A DNA stretch of 64,000 bases from Cyrtodaria siliqua. Lineage: Eukaryota > Mollusca > Bivalvia > Adapedonta > Hiatellidae. Position 1 is the stretch's first letter. Every line of letters begins with the position of its first letter. Below, in pieces: positions 63,801 through 64,000 of the stretch. The notes beneath the pieces are model-generated. The model made no database searches, was not told the DNA's origin, and saw nothing but the letters and a program-made list of their open reading frames with translations. The stretch covers positions 992,001-1,056,000 of the forward strand of contig JAWPHD010000002.1 in assembly GCA_037043455.1 (NCBI GenBank), given 5' to 3'. The position numbers and the translations under genes are program-made.

Positions 63801-64000
63801 TTGAAGAACCAGTGATCAGCAAGTCTACCTATGTATCTCAGCCATATTCATCAGGCACGGCACCTCAGCCGTATAATTATTTGTCACCCACAGCACCTCG
63901 GCCATCTTCATCAGGAACACAAACTGTCAGGCGTCACAAACCAGGTCGGAGGAAGAAAGACGAGAAACCCGAGACCCCTACCACGGAAATAGTCATGGTC
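63801..64000 (+). CDS. SNAPC2: SNAPC2-like exon 9 (partial, runs off the window)
   Basis: The exon completes Val and remains open for 66 codons to the window end. It is rich in Pro, Ser and Thr (VSQPYSSGTAPQPYN, LSPTAPRPSSSGTQT) and then basic (RRHKPGRRKKDEK, a plausible nuclear localisation signal). The C-terminal half of SNAPC2 is also Pro/Ser-rich and poorly conserved, so similarity fades here. The stop codon and 3-prime UTR lie outside the window. Confidence 0.85.

Larger units (their letters stand above)
25862..64000 (+). other. SNAPC2: SNAPC2-like gene locus (partial, nine coding exons visible)
   Basis: Nine exons join with compatible phases (2,0,1,0,0,1,1,1) into 337 codons without a stop; the 3-prime end is outside the window. 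Similarity to SNAPC2 rests on three blocks: an N-terminal Myb/SANT-like helix with WSIREKQKLEQLL, a middle I-x-x-W-Y-D-I segment, and IYRYLSQIL followed by ESAIVLDLLHSL, the hallmark of the family's central region. SNAPC2 is the non-catalytic 45-kDa subunit of SNAPc, which binds the proximal sequence element of snRNA genes transcribed by Pol II and Pol III in the nucleus. Human SNAPC2 is of similar length. Introns 5, 6 and 8 begin with minisatellites copied from their own splice donors. Confidence 0.88.

Overview
The window is nuclear DNA from an animal, very probably a bivalve mollusc. The evidence is short exons with GT-AG introns, a GSK3B first exon and a SNAPC2-like gene of animal type, tRNA-headed SINEs, a Tx1/L1-type LINE, THAP, hAT, Harbinger and Tc1-type DNA transposons, and ACAAGAGG-type interspersed repeats that I associate with bivalve genomes from general knowledge. 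Coding sequence is under 2 percent of the window; most of the rest is nested mobile elements and tandem arrays.

Layout. 1-21433 is intronic to GSK3B, which runs on the minus strand and has its first coding exon at 21434-21518. Its other exons lie to the left, outside the window. This stretch is a stack of transposons inside transposons, many with readable target-site duplications and empty-site paralogues. 21519-25861 is the intergenic stretch between two divergent genes. From 25862 to the end of the window a SNAPC2-like gene runs on the plus strand. It codes for a subunit of the small nuclear RNA activating complex. I can place nine exons with continuous phase (337 codons, no stop yet), so the gene continues past 64000. 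Intron 3 (27726-37734) holds a TTAA-flanked THAP transposon split by a LINE, and a Harbinger-like element carrying unfamiliar exon-like sequence. Intron 4 holds long ACAAGAGG-type arrays, a displaced 1.5 kb duplication and a TTAA element.

Main observation. Three of the eight visible SNAPC2 introns (5, 6 and 8) begin with a minisatellite. In each the repeat unit spans the upstream exon's 5-prime splice site, combining exon end, AG|GT and intron start. The arrays have about 165 copies of 46 bp over 8.2 kb, about 30 copies of 43-55 bp, and about 33 copies of 41 bp. The host splice donor has been copied well over 200 times in one gene. At the start of the first array the first five donors are spaced exactly 42 nt apart and stay in the exon's reading frame, so alternative donor choice could add 0-4 copies of a 14-residue segment. 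Because the SNAPc complex drives transcription of U1 snRNA, which recognises 5-prime splice sites, a regulatory link is conceivable, but that is speculation.

Second theme. Two repeat families (ACAAGAGG...GAGCT and ACAAGAGGGCC...GAGCT) share terminal architecture and leave the same two-adenine footprint at empty sites, which suggests one shared, unnamed mobilisation mechanism.
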